Below are positions 16,426 through 24,300 of a DNA stretch of 39,912 nucleotides, piece after piece. Numbering within the stretch: the first letter of the stretch is position 1; each line of letters starts with the position of its first letter. Origin of the DNA: Candidatus Methylomirabilota bacterium. Its GTDB lineage: Bacteria; Methylomirabilota; Methylomirabilia; Rokubacteriales; CSP1-6. Below the pieces are notes generated by a model. The model did no database searches and had not been told where the DNA came from. It was given only the letters and a program-made list of their open reading frames with translations. The position numbers were made by a program, and so were the translations under genes. Location: the NCBI GenBank assembly GCA_036001065.1, contig DASYUQ010000131.1:1-39912 (forward strand). Reading direction: 5' to 3'.

Positions 16426-17234
16426 TAGTCGAGGAAGAAGACGTAGAGGATCACGATGGGCACCGAGCCGAGCACCGCCCCCGCCATCAACCCACCCCAG
16501 AAGTAGATGTCGCCCCGGATCAGCTCACTGGTCACGCCCACGCTGGCCGTGATCTCGTCCGACGACGAGGTGAAGGTCAGGGCATAGATGAACTCGTTCC
16601 AGGAGAGCGTGAAGGCGAAGAGCACCGCGCAGACCAGGCCGGGCACGGCGATCGGCAGGACGATGCGGAGCAGCGCCTGGAGCCGCGTCGCCCCATCCAC
16701 CATCGCGCACTCCTCCACCTCCTTGGGCACCGTCCGGAAGTAGCCCATCAGCAGCCAGGTGCAGAACGGGACCAGGAAGGTCGGGTAGGTGACGACCAGC
16801 GCCCACTTGGAGTCGGCCAGCCCCAGCCAGTGCACGACCTGGGCCAGCGGCAGGAACAGGAGCGACGTCGGCACCAGGTAGGTGACGAAGATTCCGGTGC
16901 CGAAGGGGCCCACGCCGAAGAAGCGCAGGCGGGCCAGGGCGTAGGCCGCGATGGTGCCGAGGACCACGGAGACCGTCGTGGCCAGCACCGTGACCAGCAG
17001 GCTGTTCTTCGTCCAGATCAGGAACCCCGTGTCCCAGAGCAGCTTCTGGTAGTGCTCCAGCGTGGGGCCCTCGCGAATCAAGAGCGGTACCGCGTGCCGG
17101 TCGTACAGCTCGCGGTCCGTCTTCAGCGACGTCAGCGCCATGTGATAGAAGGGGAACAGCGCGAAGACCAGGAAGGGCACCAGCCCGAGGTGCCGCGCGA
17201 TTTTCGTCAGCAGCGGACGCCGCTTGACCGTCAT
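16389..17234 (-). CDS. Carbohydrate-type ABC transporter permease (MalG/UgpE family)
   Basis: 281 residues from ATG 17234, whose A is the T-complement of the neighbouring gene's stop (1-base overlap, TGATG). Opens with a basic N-terminus and a hydrophobic helix (LGLVPFLVFALFPFYHMALT), then SLKTDRELYD, AAYALARLRF, TSLLFLPLAQVVHWLGLADS, the EAA loop EECAMVDGATRLQALLRIVL, and WNEFIYALTFTSSSDEITAS. These are standard for the MalG-type subunit with six helices. Its C-terminal coding end overlaps the amidohydrolase end on the opposite strand. No ATPase gene is encoded beside it, so the importer must borrow one from elsewhere. Confidence 0.9.
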   Translation of the reverse strand: MTVKRRPLLTKIARHLGLVPFLVFALFPFYHMALTSLKTDRELYDRHAVPLLIREGPTLEHYQKLLWDTGFLIWTKNSLLVTVLATTVSVVLGTIAAYALARLRFFGVGPFGTGIFVTYLVPTSLLFLPLAQVVHWLGLADSKWALVVTYPTFLVPFCTWLLMGYFRTVPKEVEECAMVDGATRLQALLRIVLPIAVPGLVCAVLFAFTLSWNEFIYALTFTSSSDEITASVGVTSELIRGDIYFWGGLMAGAVLGSVPIVILYVFFLDYYVSGLTAGAVK

Positions 17235-18169
17235 CAGTACACCTGCCGGCGCACGAACTTCAGCTGGGCCCACACGACGAGCATCAGGACCGGGAAGAGG
17301 TAGAGCGAGATGGCCGCCCCCTGGCCGATCTGCCCGGACTCCAATCCCACCTGGCGGGCGAGCGTGGCGAAGAGGTGGGTGGAGTTGATGGGTCCGCCGT
17401 GGGTCAGCACGTAGACGATGTTGAAGTCGCTGAAGGTGAAGATCGTCGAGAACAGCACGACGATGGCCAGCACCGGCTTGAGCATGGGCAGCGTGACGTG
17501 CCAGAAGCGGGCGACCGGTCCGGCGCCGTCGGCCTCGGCCGCCTCGTAGAGCTCGCGCGGGATCGACACCAGCCCGGCCAGGATCGTGATGGCGAAGAAG
17601 GGCAGCCCCCGCCAGACGTTCACCGTGACGACGGCGGTCATGGCGTAGTACTTCTGCCCCAGCCAGTTGGGCCCGGGGGGATCCATCAGCCCCAGCGCGA
17701 GCCCCGTCCAGTTCACCACGCTGTAGAGGGAGTTGAACATCCACCACCAGCCCAGCGTGCTGAGCGCGGTCGGGATCACCCACGGCAGCAGCACCGCTCC
17801 CCGGATCATCCGCTTGAACCAGAGCTGCTGGTTGAGGAGCAGGGCCAGGGTCATGCCGAGGACGAGCTTGAGGGCGACGGAGGCGCCGGTGAAGACGAAG
17901 GCGTTCTGGAATGTCTGGCGGAAGGCGTCGCTCTCCCATAGCCCGACGAAGTTCCGGAGACCGATGAAGTGGCTGGGACGCCCGATGAAGGCGTTGGACA
18001 TGGCGAAGTAGAGGGCCATGCAGAACGGGTAGGCGACCAGCAGCGTGATGAGGAGCAGGGCGGGGGTGACGAAGGCCGGGCCCAGGAACCGCTCGTGGTC
18101 GAGCAGCTCCCAGACCCGGAGCCCGGGCCGGGGAACGACCGGTCCGACGCGGACGCTACCGACGGCCAC
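17234..18169 (-). CDS. Carbohydrate-type ABC transporter permease (MalF/UgpA family)
   Basis: 311 residues from GTG 18169, three bases after the binding-protein gene stop. Six transmembrane segments, starting FVTPALLLITLLVAYPFCMA, then FIGLRNFVGLWESDAFRQTF, LALLLNQQLWFKRMIRGAVL, LPWVIPTALSTLGWWWMFNS and the EAA loop YEAAEADGAGPVARFWHVTL. FSDFNIVYVLTHGGPINSTH is the conserved MalF-type signature. It forms a heterodimer with the permease at 16389-17234. The transported compound may be a sugar, polyol or other oligomer; the neighbouring amidohydrolases suggest an amide- or amino-acid-linked substrate, but this is inference. Confidence 0.9.
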   Translation of the reverse strand: MAVGSVRVGPVVPRPGLRVWELLDHERFLGPAFVTPALLLITLLVAYPFCMALYFAMSNAFIGRPSHFIGLRNFVGLWESDAFRQTFQNAFVFTGASVALKLVLGMTLALLLNQQLWFKRMIRGAVLLPWVIPTALSTLGWWWMFNSLYSVVNWTGLALGLMDPPGPNWLGQKYYAMTAVVTVNVWRGLPFFAITILAGLVSIPRELYEAAEADGAGPVARFWHVTLPMLKPVLAIVVLFSTIFTFSDFNIVYVLTHGGPINSTHLFATLARQVGLESGQIGQGAAISLYLFPVLMLVVWAQLKFVRRQVY

Positions 18170-18172
18170 CGG

Positions 18173-19456
18173 TCACCCGCTGATGATCCGCTTCATTTCC
18201 TTCTCGGCCCAGGCGATGGCCTCCTTGGTCGGCGTGCCGGTCACCGCCTTGGCAATCATGTTGGGGAGGATGAACTCGTTGGTGATGCGCTGGACCTTGT
18301 CGCTCGGGGGCGCCGGCCAGCCATAGGCGTGGAACTGCACGCCTTCCTGCTTGAGCGCGGCGAACTTGGGGTCGGTCTTCAGCACCGGGTGGTCCAGGAG
18401 ACTCGCGTACACCGGCAGGTTGAAGGCGTCTCCCGACATGATGTACTCGTCGTAGACGTCCTTCTTCGCGAGCAGATAACGGATCCACTCCTTGGCCGGC
18501 TCGACGTTCTTCGAGAACTTCCAGATGCCGATGTGGCGCGGCACGTCGGTCTCGTGGCGGCCGTGGGGGCCAGCCAGGCTCCGGTGGTGGTTGATGCCGT
18601 CGGCGGTGACCATCTTGCGGTTCCGCGCGACGATGTAAGCGCTTATGGGGTTGTGGATCCAGCCGGCCTTGCCGGCGTTGAGCGTGTCGTTGTTGCTGGC
18701 GTCGGTCCAGGAGAGGACCTCGGGCTCCATGCAGTCGCGGAACATCTTCTTGTACCACTCGATCATCTGTTCGGTCGCGGGCGAGCTGATCCGCACGGTC
18801 TTGCCGTCGCGGTCGATCTCCATACCGCCCAAAGACCAGAGGACGGGGCCGGCGGTGGAGATGGTGTCGTAGTTCTGGCTGATGGGGATCCCCACCGGGT
18901 GCCCCATCTTCTTCAGCTCCTTGCCGACGGTGTAGAGGTCCTCCCAGGTGTCGGGCACCTTGAGGCCCGCCTTCTTGAACAGGTCCTCCCGGTAGCTCCC
19001 GACGAAGAACGTGTGGTACTGGGGCACCGCCCGCCAGACGCCGCGGACGTTGGCCGTCTCCTGGGCCGAGGAAAGGGCCTTGCCATACTTCTTCTCTAGC
19101 TCGGCGACCAGGTCGGACACCTCGACGAGCTGGGTCTCATACAGCCACGGAAAGTGCATGCGCATCTCGATCAGGTCGTGCCCGGCCTGGCTCTGCACCT
19201 CGGAGGCGTACTTCGCCGCCTGCTGAGGGTGGGCGATGTGGTCGATCTTGATCTTGATGCCGGTGTCCTTGGCGAACCGCTGGCCGATCTCGGCCAGCTT
19301 CTTGTCTGAGGCCGGGGCGAAGTTGTTCCAGCAGAGGTACGAGATCTCGCGCTGCTGGGCCACCGCCGGCGGGGTCTTGGCGGCCAGGATACCGGCCAGG
19401 CCCGCCGTGCCCGCCGCCGCGCGCCCGAGGAACTGTCGCCTGCTGAGATCGCTCAT
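18173..19456 (-). CDS. ABC transporter extracellular solute-binding protein with Tat signal (SBP_bac_1 family)
   Basis: 427 residues. The N-terminus (MSDLSRRQFLGRAAAGTAGL) carries the twin-arginine motif SRRQFLG and a hydrophobic stretch ending at AVAQQ, so it is exported folded by Tat. The mature part shows the family-1 binding fold: EISYLCWNNFAP, KKAGLKVPDTWEDLYTVGKE, LNAGKAGWIHNP and NVEPAKEWIRYLLAKKDVYD. It has GGAGGAG 4 bases upstream of the ATG, and the MITE-like element at 19466-19555 begins immediately behind that Shine-Dalgarno. The element therefore sits between the promoter and the ribosome-binding site. It serves the permeases at 16389-18169. Confidence 0.9.
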   Translation of the reverse strand: MSDLSRRQFLGRAAAGTAGLAGILAAKTPPAVAQQREISYLCWNNFAPASDKKLAEIGQRFAKDTGIKIKIDHIAHPQQAAKYASEVQSQAGHDLIEMRMHFPWLYETQLVEVSDLVAELEKKYGKALSSAQETANVRGVWRAVPQYHTFFVGSYREDLFKKAGLKVPDTWEDLYTVGKELKKMGHPVGIPISQNYDTISTAGPVLWSLGGMEIDRDGKTVRISSPATEQMIEWYKKMFRDCMEPEVLSWTDASNNDTLNAGKAGWIHNPISAYIVARNRKMVTADGINHHRSLAGPHGRHETDVPRHIGIWKFSKNVEPAKEWIRYLLAKKDVYDEYIMSGDAFNLPVYASLLDHPVLKTDPKFAALKQEGVQFHAYGWPAPPSDKVQRITNEFILPNMIAKAVTGTPTKEAIAWAEKEMKRIISG

Positions 19457-19465
19457 ACGCTCCTC

Positions 19466-19555
19466 CTAGTGCCGTTCCAACTTGTTGATACTAAATCTGT
19501 CCACGAACGACGTACACGGTGCCTTCCTAGGCGCGAATAGTTGGAACGGCACTAG
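19466..19555. mobile_element. 90-bp MITE-like element with perfect 17-bp terminal inverted repeats
   Basis: CTAGTGCCGTTCCAACT (19466-19482) and AGTTGGAACGGCACTAG (19539-19555) are exact reverse complements. CTAG at both ends, with TA as the probable duplicated target, fits the target preference of IS630-type transposases. The core is more AT-rich than its surroundings. The left end abuts the GGAGGAG of the binding-protein gene, and the right-end CTAG supplies the TAG stop of the DUF6282-like gene. The tip GTGCCGTTCCAA resembles the GTGCCGGTCCAA ends in the insertion at 12104-12457. No transposase gene is present in the window. Confidence 0.75.
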
Positions 19556-20583
19556 AGGCCAAGCATGGCGGCGGCGTTGTCGCGCGCCACCATCCGGATC
19601 TGGGCGTCGGTGAGCCCTTCCGCCTTGAGGCCGGCCACCATCGCCTTCATGCCGTCGACGTGCGAGGGGTTGCCCGTCTGGCCGAGGTCGGAGCCCATGA
19701 CGACGTGCTGGGCACCGATCTGCTTGATGGCCTCGGCGTTGTCCTTGACCGAGACCTGCTTCCAGTGCCGCATCCAGGCCATGTGGGCGTTGGGACCCAT
19801 GAGCGCGCCCAGGAAGTCGATCTCGATCTTGGCTCCCGTCGCCGCCGCCTGCTTGATCTGCTCCATGGACATGTTGTTGACGGTGAAGAGTGCGTGGGTG
19901 ACGACGACGTGCTTAACACCTACGTCCTTGGCCTGCTTGACCAGGGCCAGGGCCTCGGCGCCGGAGGAGTGGCCCGTGCAGAGGACGAGGTTCTGCTTGG
20001 CGCAGATCTTCATGACCTCGATGACGGCCGGCAGCACCCGGCCCTGGGCGTCCACCACCTTGATGCCCTCCGGCGCGTCCTTGAAGGTCTTGACGTGGTT
20101 GTCGGCGTCGAAGGTGGGCAACCAGACCACCTTGCCAAGCCCACCCTCCATCCGCCACATCCACTGCACGGCCTCCGGGTTGATCCCGTAGGGCCCGTTG
20201 AGTACGATCCCGCCGAAGATCGGGATCTTGCCCTCAACGTGCCGCTTGGCCAGGAAGGCGCGGGCGCCCGTCTCCATCACGTGGTTCTTGAGCACGAGCG
20301 CGCCCATCTTGGCTTCCACGGCCTTGCGGGCCACCTCGTTGTCGTCGATGGCCCGCCCGAAGACGTCGGGCGAGGAATGCACATGGAGGTCGATCATGCC
20401 CTCGATGGGGCTGGTCAACGGAGGCGGTGGCGGGAAGACCCGCACCTGGGCCTCAGCCGGTCCGGCCGCCTTGAGGCCGGCTAGAGCCAGCGTGCCCATG
20501 GCCGCCGTCCGGAGGAACTCTCGGCGTCCCCTCGGGTCACCGTGACCACAGCAGCACGTGAGCTTCCAGCGCTTGATCCTCAT
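19552..20583 (-). CDS. DUF6282-like amidohydrolase with Tat-type signal
   Basis: 343 residues, preceded by GGAGGAG. The N-terminus carries RGRREFLRTAAMGTLALAGL, a twin-arginine-type signal, but before it lies an unusual Cys/His cluster (TCCCGHGD, residues 9-16). The mature protein begins with a proline run and then EGMIDLHVHSSPDVFGRAID, with metal-binding H67 and H69, LKNHVMETGARAFLAKRHVE, TGHSSGAEALALVKQAKDVG, VVVTHALFTVNNMSMEQIKQ and GSDLGQTGNPSHVDGM. The overall pattern is that of a metal-dependent hydrolase with a TIM-barrel fold. Substrate unknown. Its stop codon TAG is contributed by the CTAG at the edge of the MITE-like element. Head-to-tail with the importer genes, so probably one transcription unit. 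Confidence 0.8.
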   Translation of the reverse strand: MRIKRWKLTCCCGHGDPRGRREFLRTAAMGTLALAGLKAAGPAEAQVRVFPPPPPLTSPIEGMIDLHVHSSPDVFGRAIDDNEVARKAVEAKMGALVLKNHVMETGARAFLAKRHVEGKIPIFGGIVLNGPYGINPEAVQWMWRMEGGLGKVVWLPTFDADNHVKTFKDAPEGIKVVDAQGRVLPAVIEVMKICAKQNLVLCTGHSSGAEALALVKQAKDVGVKHVVVTHALFTVNNMSMEQIKQAAATGAKIEIDFLGALMGPNAHMAWMRHWKQVSVKDNAEAIKQIGAQHVVMGSDLGQTGNPSHVDGMKAMVAGLKAEGLTDAQIRMVARDNAAAMLGL

Positions 20584-20691
20584 ACGACTCCTCCGTGAGA
20601 GATGGGAGGGTTTCGCCAGCTGAATCCCGTCATGGTTCTCCCGCGAGCCTGGTGCGGGGGAGGATAGGGCCCGGGGCCGACCGTGTCAACA

Positions 20692-20716
20692 GCCGGCCGG
20701 CTCACTGCCGGCCGGC
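20692..20716. terminator. Strong GC hairpin (candidate terminator of the acyl-CoA ligase gene)
   Basis: GCCGGCCGGC (20692-20701), TCACT, GCCGGCCGGC (20707-20716): two identical self-complementary 10-mers that can pair as a 10-bp stem with a 5-base loop. They lie 8 bases beyond the ligase stop. There is no U-tract in either direction, so it may instead be a transcript-end stabiliser. Confidence 0.45.
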
Positions 20717-20723
20717 TCACACC

Positions 20724-22358
20724 TCACTTCGGCGTCCAGTCCTTGAAGCGCTCGCGCAGCACCTTCTTGTCGAACTTCCCGACGCTGGTCTTGGGCACGG
20801 CGTCGATGAGGACGACCGCGTCGGGCAGTGCCCATTTGGCCAGCTTCGGCCGCAGATAATCGAGGATCTCGGCGGGGGCGAGCTCCGCACCGGGCTTGGG
20901 GACGACGCAGGCCAGCGGGCGCTCCACCCACTTGGGATGGGGCACGGCGATGACCGCCGCCTCCAGGACCTTGGGGTGGCCCATGATCAGCGTCTCGACG
21001 TCGATGGACGAGATCCACTCGCCGCCCGACTTGATGAGGTCTTTGGTCCGGTCGGTGATCTGCACGTAGCCCTCGGGATCGAGGGTGGCCACGTCGCCGG
21101 TCCGGAACCAGCCGTCCGGGGTGAAGCGGTCGGCGGATTCGGGGTTGTTGTAGTAAGACCGGATCACCCAGGGGCCGCGCACCTGCATCTCGCCCATGCT
21201 CTGGCCGTCCCAGGGCTGCTCGCGCCCCTCGTCGTCCACGATGCGGAGATCGACGCACACGGTGGGATAGCCCTGCTTGGCCCGAATGGCGTAGCGCTCC
21301 TCGTCGGGAAGCGTCTCCATGTAGGACTTGAGGCGGCAGATGGTGCCCAGCGGCGTCATCTCGGTCATGCCCCAGGCGTGGAGCATGGGGGCCCCGTACT
21401 TCTTGTCGAACTTCTCGAGGAGCGTCCGGGGCGCGGCCGACCCGCCGATCGGAATCGCGCGGATCGAGGAGACGTCCCGCGGCGGCTCCCCTTCCAGGAT
21501 CGCGTCGATGGCGATCCACACCGTCGGCACCGCGCCCACGAACGTGACGCGCTCGTTGTGGACGATCTCGACGATGTCCCGCGGCTGCGGGTTGGGACCG
21601 CCGAAGAACTGGGTGGCGCCGTTCATGACGCCGGCGAAGGGGACGCACCAGGCGTTGGCGTGGAACATGGGGACGATGTGGAGGATGATGTCGCGCTCCG
21701 AGATGCCGAGCACGTCGGTCATCGACGACGCCATCGAATGCAGGAAGATCGCCCGGTGCGTGTAGACGGCGCCCTTGGGGTTGCCGGTGGTGCCGGAGGT
21801 GTAACACATGCCGGCGGCGTCGGTCTCCTCGAGCTTCGGCCAGGCCGTCACCGGCGTGGCGCTGCCCAGGAGCTCCTCGTAGTCGAGCGCGCCGGGCGGG
21901 ATCTGGGCGTCCGGCGTGTCCTTCATGACGATGACGTGCTCGACCGAGGGGAGCTGCCGGCGCAGCGGCTCCAGGGTCGGCCAGCAGCTCGCGTCCGCGA
22001 TCAGCACCCGGTCGGCGGCGTGGTTCACGATGTAGGTGATGTCCGGGGCGGAGAGCCGGATGTTCACGGTGTGAAGGACGGCGCCCATCATGGGCGCGGC
22101 GAAGTAGACCTCGAGGTGGCGGTGGGAGTTCCAGGCGAAGGTCCCCACCCGGTCGCCCTTCTTCACGCCGAGGGAGCGCAGGGCGCCGGCCAGGCGCGCC
22201 GTGCGGTCGGCGAAGTCGGCGTAGGTGGACTTCACGAGCCCCACGCCCGGCACCCGCGTGCCCAGCGTCTTCTTCGGGAAGAGCTTGCGCGTGCGTTCGA
22301 AGAAGTGGGTGATGGTGAGCGGGTAGGGCATCATCAGGTCGTCCTGAGGTGCGCTCAT
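20724..22358 (-). CDS. AMP-dependent acyl-CoA ligase (medium/long-chain fatty-acid type)
   Basis: 544 residues, full length for the fatty-acyl-CoA synthetase class. P-loop [11 protein letters not shown] at 186-196, [62 protein letters not shown] and the C-terminal lysine K528 in [23 protein letters not shown] and the N-terminus [18 protein letters not shown] place it in the long-chain-fatty-acid/alkyl-acid branch. It activates a carboxylic acid with ATP and CoA. The start ATG is the final element of repeat B. No other catabolic genes adjoin it on this strand; it stands alone between the DUF6282-like gene and the FGE-like gene. Confidence 0.9.
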   Translation of the reverse strand: MSAPQDDLMMPYPLTITHFFERTRKLFPKKTLGTRVPGVGLVKSTYADFADRTARLAGALRSLGVKKGDRVGTFAWNSHRHLEVYFAAPMMGAVLHTVNIRLSAPDITYIVNHAADRVLIADASCWPTLEPLRRQLPSVEHVIVMKDTPDAQIPPGALDYEELLGSATPVTAWPKLEETDAAGMCYTSGTTGNPKGAVYTHRAIFLHSMASSMTDVLGISERDIILHIVPMFHANAWCVPFAGVMNGATQFFGGPNPQPRDIVEIVHNERVTFVGAVPTVWIAIDAILEGEPPRDVSSIRAIPIGGSAAPRTLLEKFDKKYGAPMLHAWGMTEMTPLGTICRLKSYMETLPDEERYAIRAKQGYPTVCVDLRIVDDEGREQPWDGQSMGEMQVRGPWVIRSYYNNPESADRFTPDGWFRTGDVATLDPEGYVQITDRTKDLIKSGGEWISSIDVETLIMGHPKVLEAAVIAVPHPKWVERPLACVVPKPGAELAPAEILDYLRPKLAKWALPDAVVLIDAVPKTSVGKFDKKVLRERFKDWTPK

Positions 22359-22390
22359 GGGTCGGAGGGGGCGACTTCACAGGCGCGCCC
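22350..22390 (-). repeat. Dispersed repeat B, copy 2 (ends in the ligase start codon)
   Basis: Minus-strand copy of the 41-base sequence at 4669-4709, with 2 mismatches: GGGCGCGCCTGTGAAG, CGCCCCCTCCGACC, ATGAGCGCA. The ATG is the start of the acyl-CoA ligase. An inverted GGAGGGGGC partner upstream on the same strand (near 22404-22413) can pair with GCCCCCTCC, masking the region next to the start codon. Confidence 0.8.
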
Positions 22391-22434
22391 CCCGGGCGCG
22401 ACGGCCCCCTCCGAGGCCTCCCCCAGCCCAGGTT

Positions 22435-22453
22435 GCGCCGGCGAAGCCGGCGC
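22435..22453. other. Perfect 8-bp hairpin in the ligase / FGE-like spacer
   Basis: GCGCCGGC, GAA, GCCGGCGC form a compact stem-loop in the 142-base spacer 22359-22500. It could end transcription from the FGE-like gene, which finishes 48 bases away on the minus strand, but there is no T-run. Confidence 0.4.
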
Positions 22454-22500
22454 TCGAGAAAGCGCGCTCGACCTTTGGGTTAACACAGGATGTCTCATGC

Positions 22501-23430
22501 TCAGCGGCCTCCCAGATCTTCCGATGTGGCGCACCGGAACCCGACGTGGTGATGGCCGGCCGCGGCGCCTCGGCGATCGTACGAGCGCCGGAGGGTCACG
22601 GACAGCTCGCCGGCGGGATCGTCGTGGCTGGCGCCGCGTACGACGACGCTCACAGGGGCGCCGACCCTCACAGGCTCGCCTCGGGCGCGCTCCGCCTGCG
22701 GCTCCGCGTCCGCCCTGCGGCTTCGCACTCCCCTGCCCTCGCCCGTGAGGCCCTCGCGCCCGTCGTCATGCCGATAAGGGTACGGTCGGAGGATCGTCGA
22801 CGTCCACTCGCGCAGATTGCCCAGCATGTCCTCGACGCCGTAGGGGCTCCGGCCCGCCGGCCGCGCGTCGGCGGGCTCGGTGGCGTTGTAGCGGCGGCCG
22901 TAGACCGCCCGCTCCGGTGAGGGAGGGGCGAAGCCCCACGGATACGGGCGCTTGTCGTCGCCACGCGCCGCCTTTTCCCACTCCGCCTCCGTCGGCAGCC
23001 GACGCCCCTTCCACCGGCAGTAGTCGCGCGCGCCGAACCACGTGACCTCCACGGCGGGGCGGCGCTCGAAGCCGGGGTCGGCCATCCATCGCACGGGCTG
23101 GCCATACATCGGATGGGGCGGCGGACCGACGTTGGCCTGATGGATCCGCGCGTCCTCGTCGTCGGCGTCGAAGCGCCGCTCGCCCTCGGGCGAAACCGCC
23201 CCCTGCGCATTCAGGAACTGGGCGAACTCCGCATTGGTGACCTTGTGGCGGTCGATCCAGAAGTCCCGCACGAACACCCGATGCAGCGGCGCCTGCTCGG
23301 GCGGACCGTCGTCGCGTCCCATCCAGAACGCGCCCGCCGGCACCAGCATGATCCCGTCGGCGTCGGCGGCGGATGGGAGCGCCGGTCCGAGAACGATGGC
23401 GAGCATGGTCAGCACGCACCTGAGCTTCAC
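22501..23430 (-). CDS. Secreted FGE/SUMF1-domain protein with repeat-derived insert
   Basis: 309 residues from GTG 23430. A signal peptide (MKLRCVLTMLAIVLGPALPS) is followed by the FGE-sulfatase fold: MLVPAGAFWMGRDDG, FWIDRHKVTNAEFAQFLNAQ, PAVEVTWFGARDYCRWKGRR, LPTEAEWEKAARG, YPWG and YGVEDMLGNLREWTS. Residues about 229-259 (GEGRGVRSRRADAEPQAERA and following) do not fit the fold and are encoded by repeat A read in frame. After the insert comes VVRGASHDD, where active formylglycine-generating enzymes have cysteine-containing segments. No such Cys is present, so sulfatase activation is unlikely. Role unknown. Confidence 0.8.
   Translation of the reverse strand: MKLRCVLTMLAIVLGPALPSAADADGIMLVPAGAFWMGRDDGPPEQAPLHRVFVRDFWIDRHKVTNAEFAQFLNAQGAVSPEGERRFDADDEDARIHQANVGPPPHPMYGQPVRWMADPGFERRPAVEVTWFGARDYCRWKGRRLPTEAEWEKAARGDDKRPYPWGFAPPSPERAVYGRRYNATEPADARPAGRSPYGVEDMLGNLREWTSTILRPYPYRHDDGREGLTGEGRGVRSRRADAEPQAERARGEPVRVGAPVSVVVRGASHDDPAGELSVTLRRSYDRRGAAAGHHHVGFRCATSEDLGGR
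22654..22746 (-). repeat. Repeat A inside a coding sequence
   Basis: On the minus strand it reads GTGCGAAGCCGCAGGGCGG, ACGCGGAGCCGCAGGCGG, AGCGCGCCCGAGGCGAGCC, TGTGAGGG. It is closely similar to the first unit at 36284-36348 and to the minus-strand repeats in 12105-12490. It interrupts the FGE-like domain without breaking the frame, adding about 31 residues. Confidence 0.7.
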
Positions 23431-23523
23431 GCGCAGACCTTAGAAGGTCGTTCCGGGGGTGTCAATCCGGGTAAATAGCGCGACGGCTCCATCCGTCAGA
23501 TCGGGTGACAGGAGGAAACGACC

Positions 23524-24204
23524 ATGAGCACCCCCTGGAAGCTGGCGACGATCGGGATGGCCCTGGTCACCACCACGGCGCTGGTCACCGGTCTGACCAC
23601 CGCGTACATCATGCAGCCGGCGGTCACCGCGGACCCCCAATCGATCTCCCAGACGACTGCGGCGCCAACGGCTCCGGCTGTTCGACGCGCCTCGGCGCCG
23701 CCGACCGCCTATCGGCCGTCGGCGGCTGTCGCCCATCGACCGGCTTCGGTTCCTGCGGTGGTGGCTGCTCCGGCGGCGCCGCCGGCGCCCCCGGTCGTGG
23801 CGTCGGCTCCAGCTCAGCCGGCGGTGTACCCGCCGACGGCGACGGCTTCGGTCCCCGCTGACTGCGCGACGGGTGCCGACCGGACGGTGCGGATCGCCAA
23901 GCCCGGCGTGCTCGGCGGGTTGCTCGGCGCCGGTCTCGGCGCTGCGGGCGGCGCCATCGCCGACGGCGGCAAGAGCGCGGGCAAGGGCGCGGCCATCGGC
24001 GCCATCGCGGGCGCGGTGCTGGGCACCGGCTACGGCGCCTACAAGACCAAGCAGGAGTGCGGCACGATCCTGGGCGGCACCTCTGCCGGCCCCCCGACCG
24101 TGTCCCAGAGCCCGTCGGTGACGCAAGCCGAGCGCGTCGAGACGTCGCAGGCGCCGTTCGCGCCCGTGGCCGCGGACCGCATCACGGTGTTCGACGCTCG
24201 CTGA
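23524..24204 (+). CDS. Membrane-anchored glycine-zipper protein
   Basis: 226 residues with an AGGAGGAAA Shine-Dalgarno before the ATG. An N-terminal transmembrane anchor (LATIGMALVTTTALVTGLTT, residues 7-26) is followed by an Ala/Pro/Val-rich low-complexity linker to about residue 115. A glycine-zipper segment comes next (GVLGGLLGAGLGAAGGAIAD and GAAIGAIAGAVLGTGYGAYK, about 129-178) and a Ser/Thr/Pro-rich tail. Glycine zippers pack helices in membrane-associated or oligomeric envelope proteins (the OmpA-linked and YMGG families). It is divergent from the FGE-like gene across a 93-base spacer and followed by a strong hairpin, so it is probably monocistronic. Two Cys (in ADCATG and KQECGT) flank the zipper. 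Confidence 0.7.
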   Translation: MSTPWKLATIGMALVTTTALVTGLTTAYIMQPAVTADPQSISQTTAAPTAPAVRRASAPPTAYRPSAAVAHRPASVPAVVAAPAAPPAPPVVASAPAQPAVYPPTATASVPADCATGADRTVRIAKPGVLGGLLGAGLGAAGGAIADGGKSAGKGAAIGAIAGAVLGTGYGAYKTKQECGTILGGTSAGPPTVSQSPSVTQAERVETSQAPFAPVAADRITVFDAR

Positions 24205-24214
24205 GCCCAACCTC

Positions 24215-24246
24215 GGGCGGCGGGCGCGAGCACCCGCCCGCCGCCC
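24215..24246 (+). terminator. GC-rich hairpin terminator candidate after the glycine-zipper gene
   Basis: GGGCGGCGGGCG (24215-24226), an 8-base loop CGAGCACC, and CGCCCGCCGCCC (24235-24246) make a perfect 12-bp stem, 11 bases after the stop codon. No T-tract follows, so it is likely a Rho-assisted terminator or an mRNA 3' stabiliser. Confidence 0.55.
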
Positions 24247-24282
24247 TGCGGCCTTCCCCAGCGACGGCCGTCGCGGTACTCG

Positions 24283-24291
24283 TGATATCGT
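24283..24291 (+). promoter_or_regulatory. Candidate extended -10 promoter with start codon 9 bases downstream
   Basis: TGATATCGT (TG, one base, TATCGT) precedes the ATG at 24301 by nine bases, and no Shine-Dalgarno is visible between them. Transcription from it would give a leaderless or nearly leaderless mRNA. Compare 35881-35889 and 38832-38840. Confidence 0.35.
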
Positions 24292-24300
24292 GAAGCCGCG

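Noticed and set aside
20692-20716. Considered as a CRISPR-like repeat
   Set aside because: Only two copies, palindromic and 15 bases apart; no spacer array and no cas genes.
20595-22748. Plus-strand 717-residue open frame
   Set aside because: Antisense shadow of the acyl-CoA ligase; composition typical of non-coding frames in high-GC DNA.
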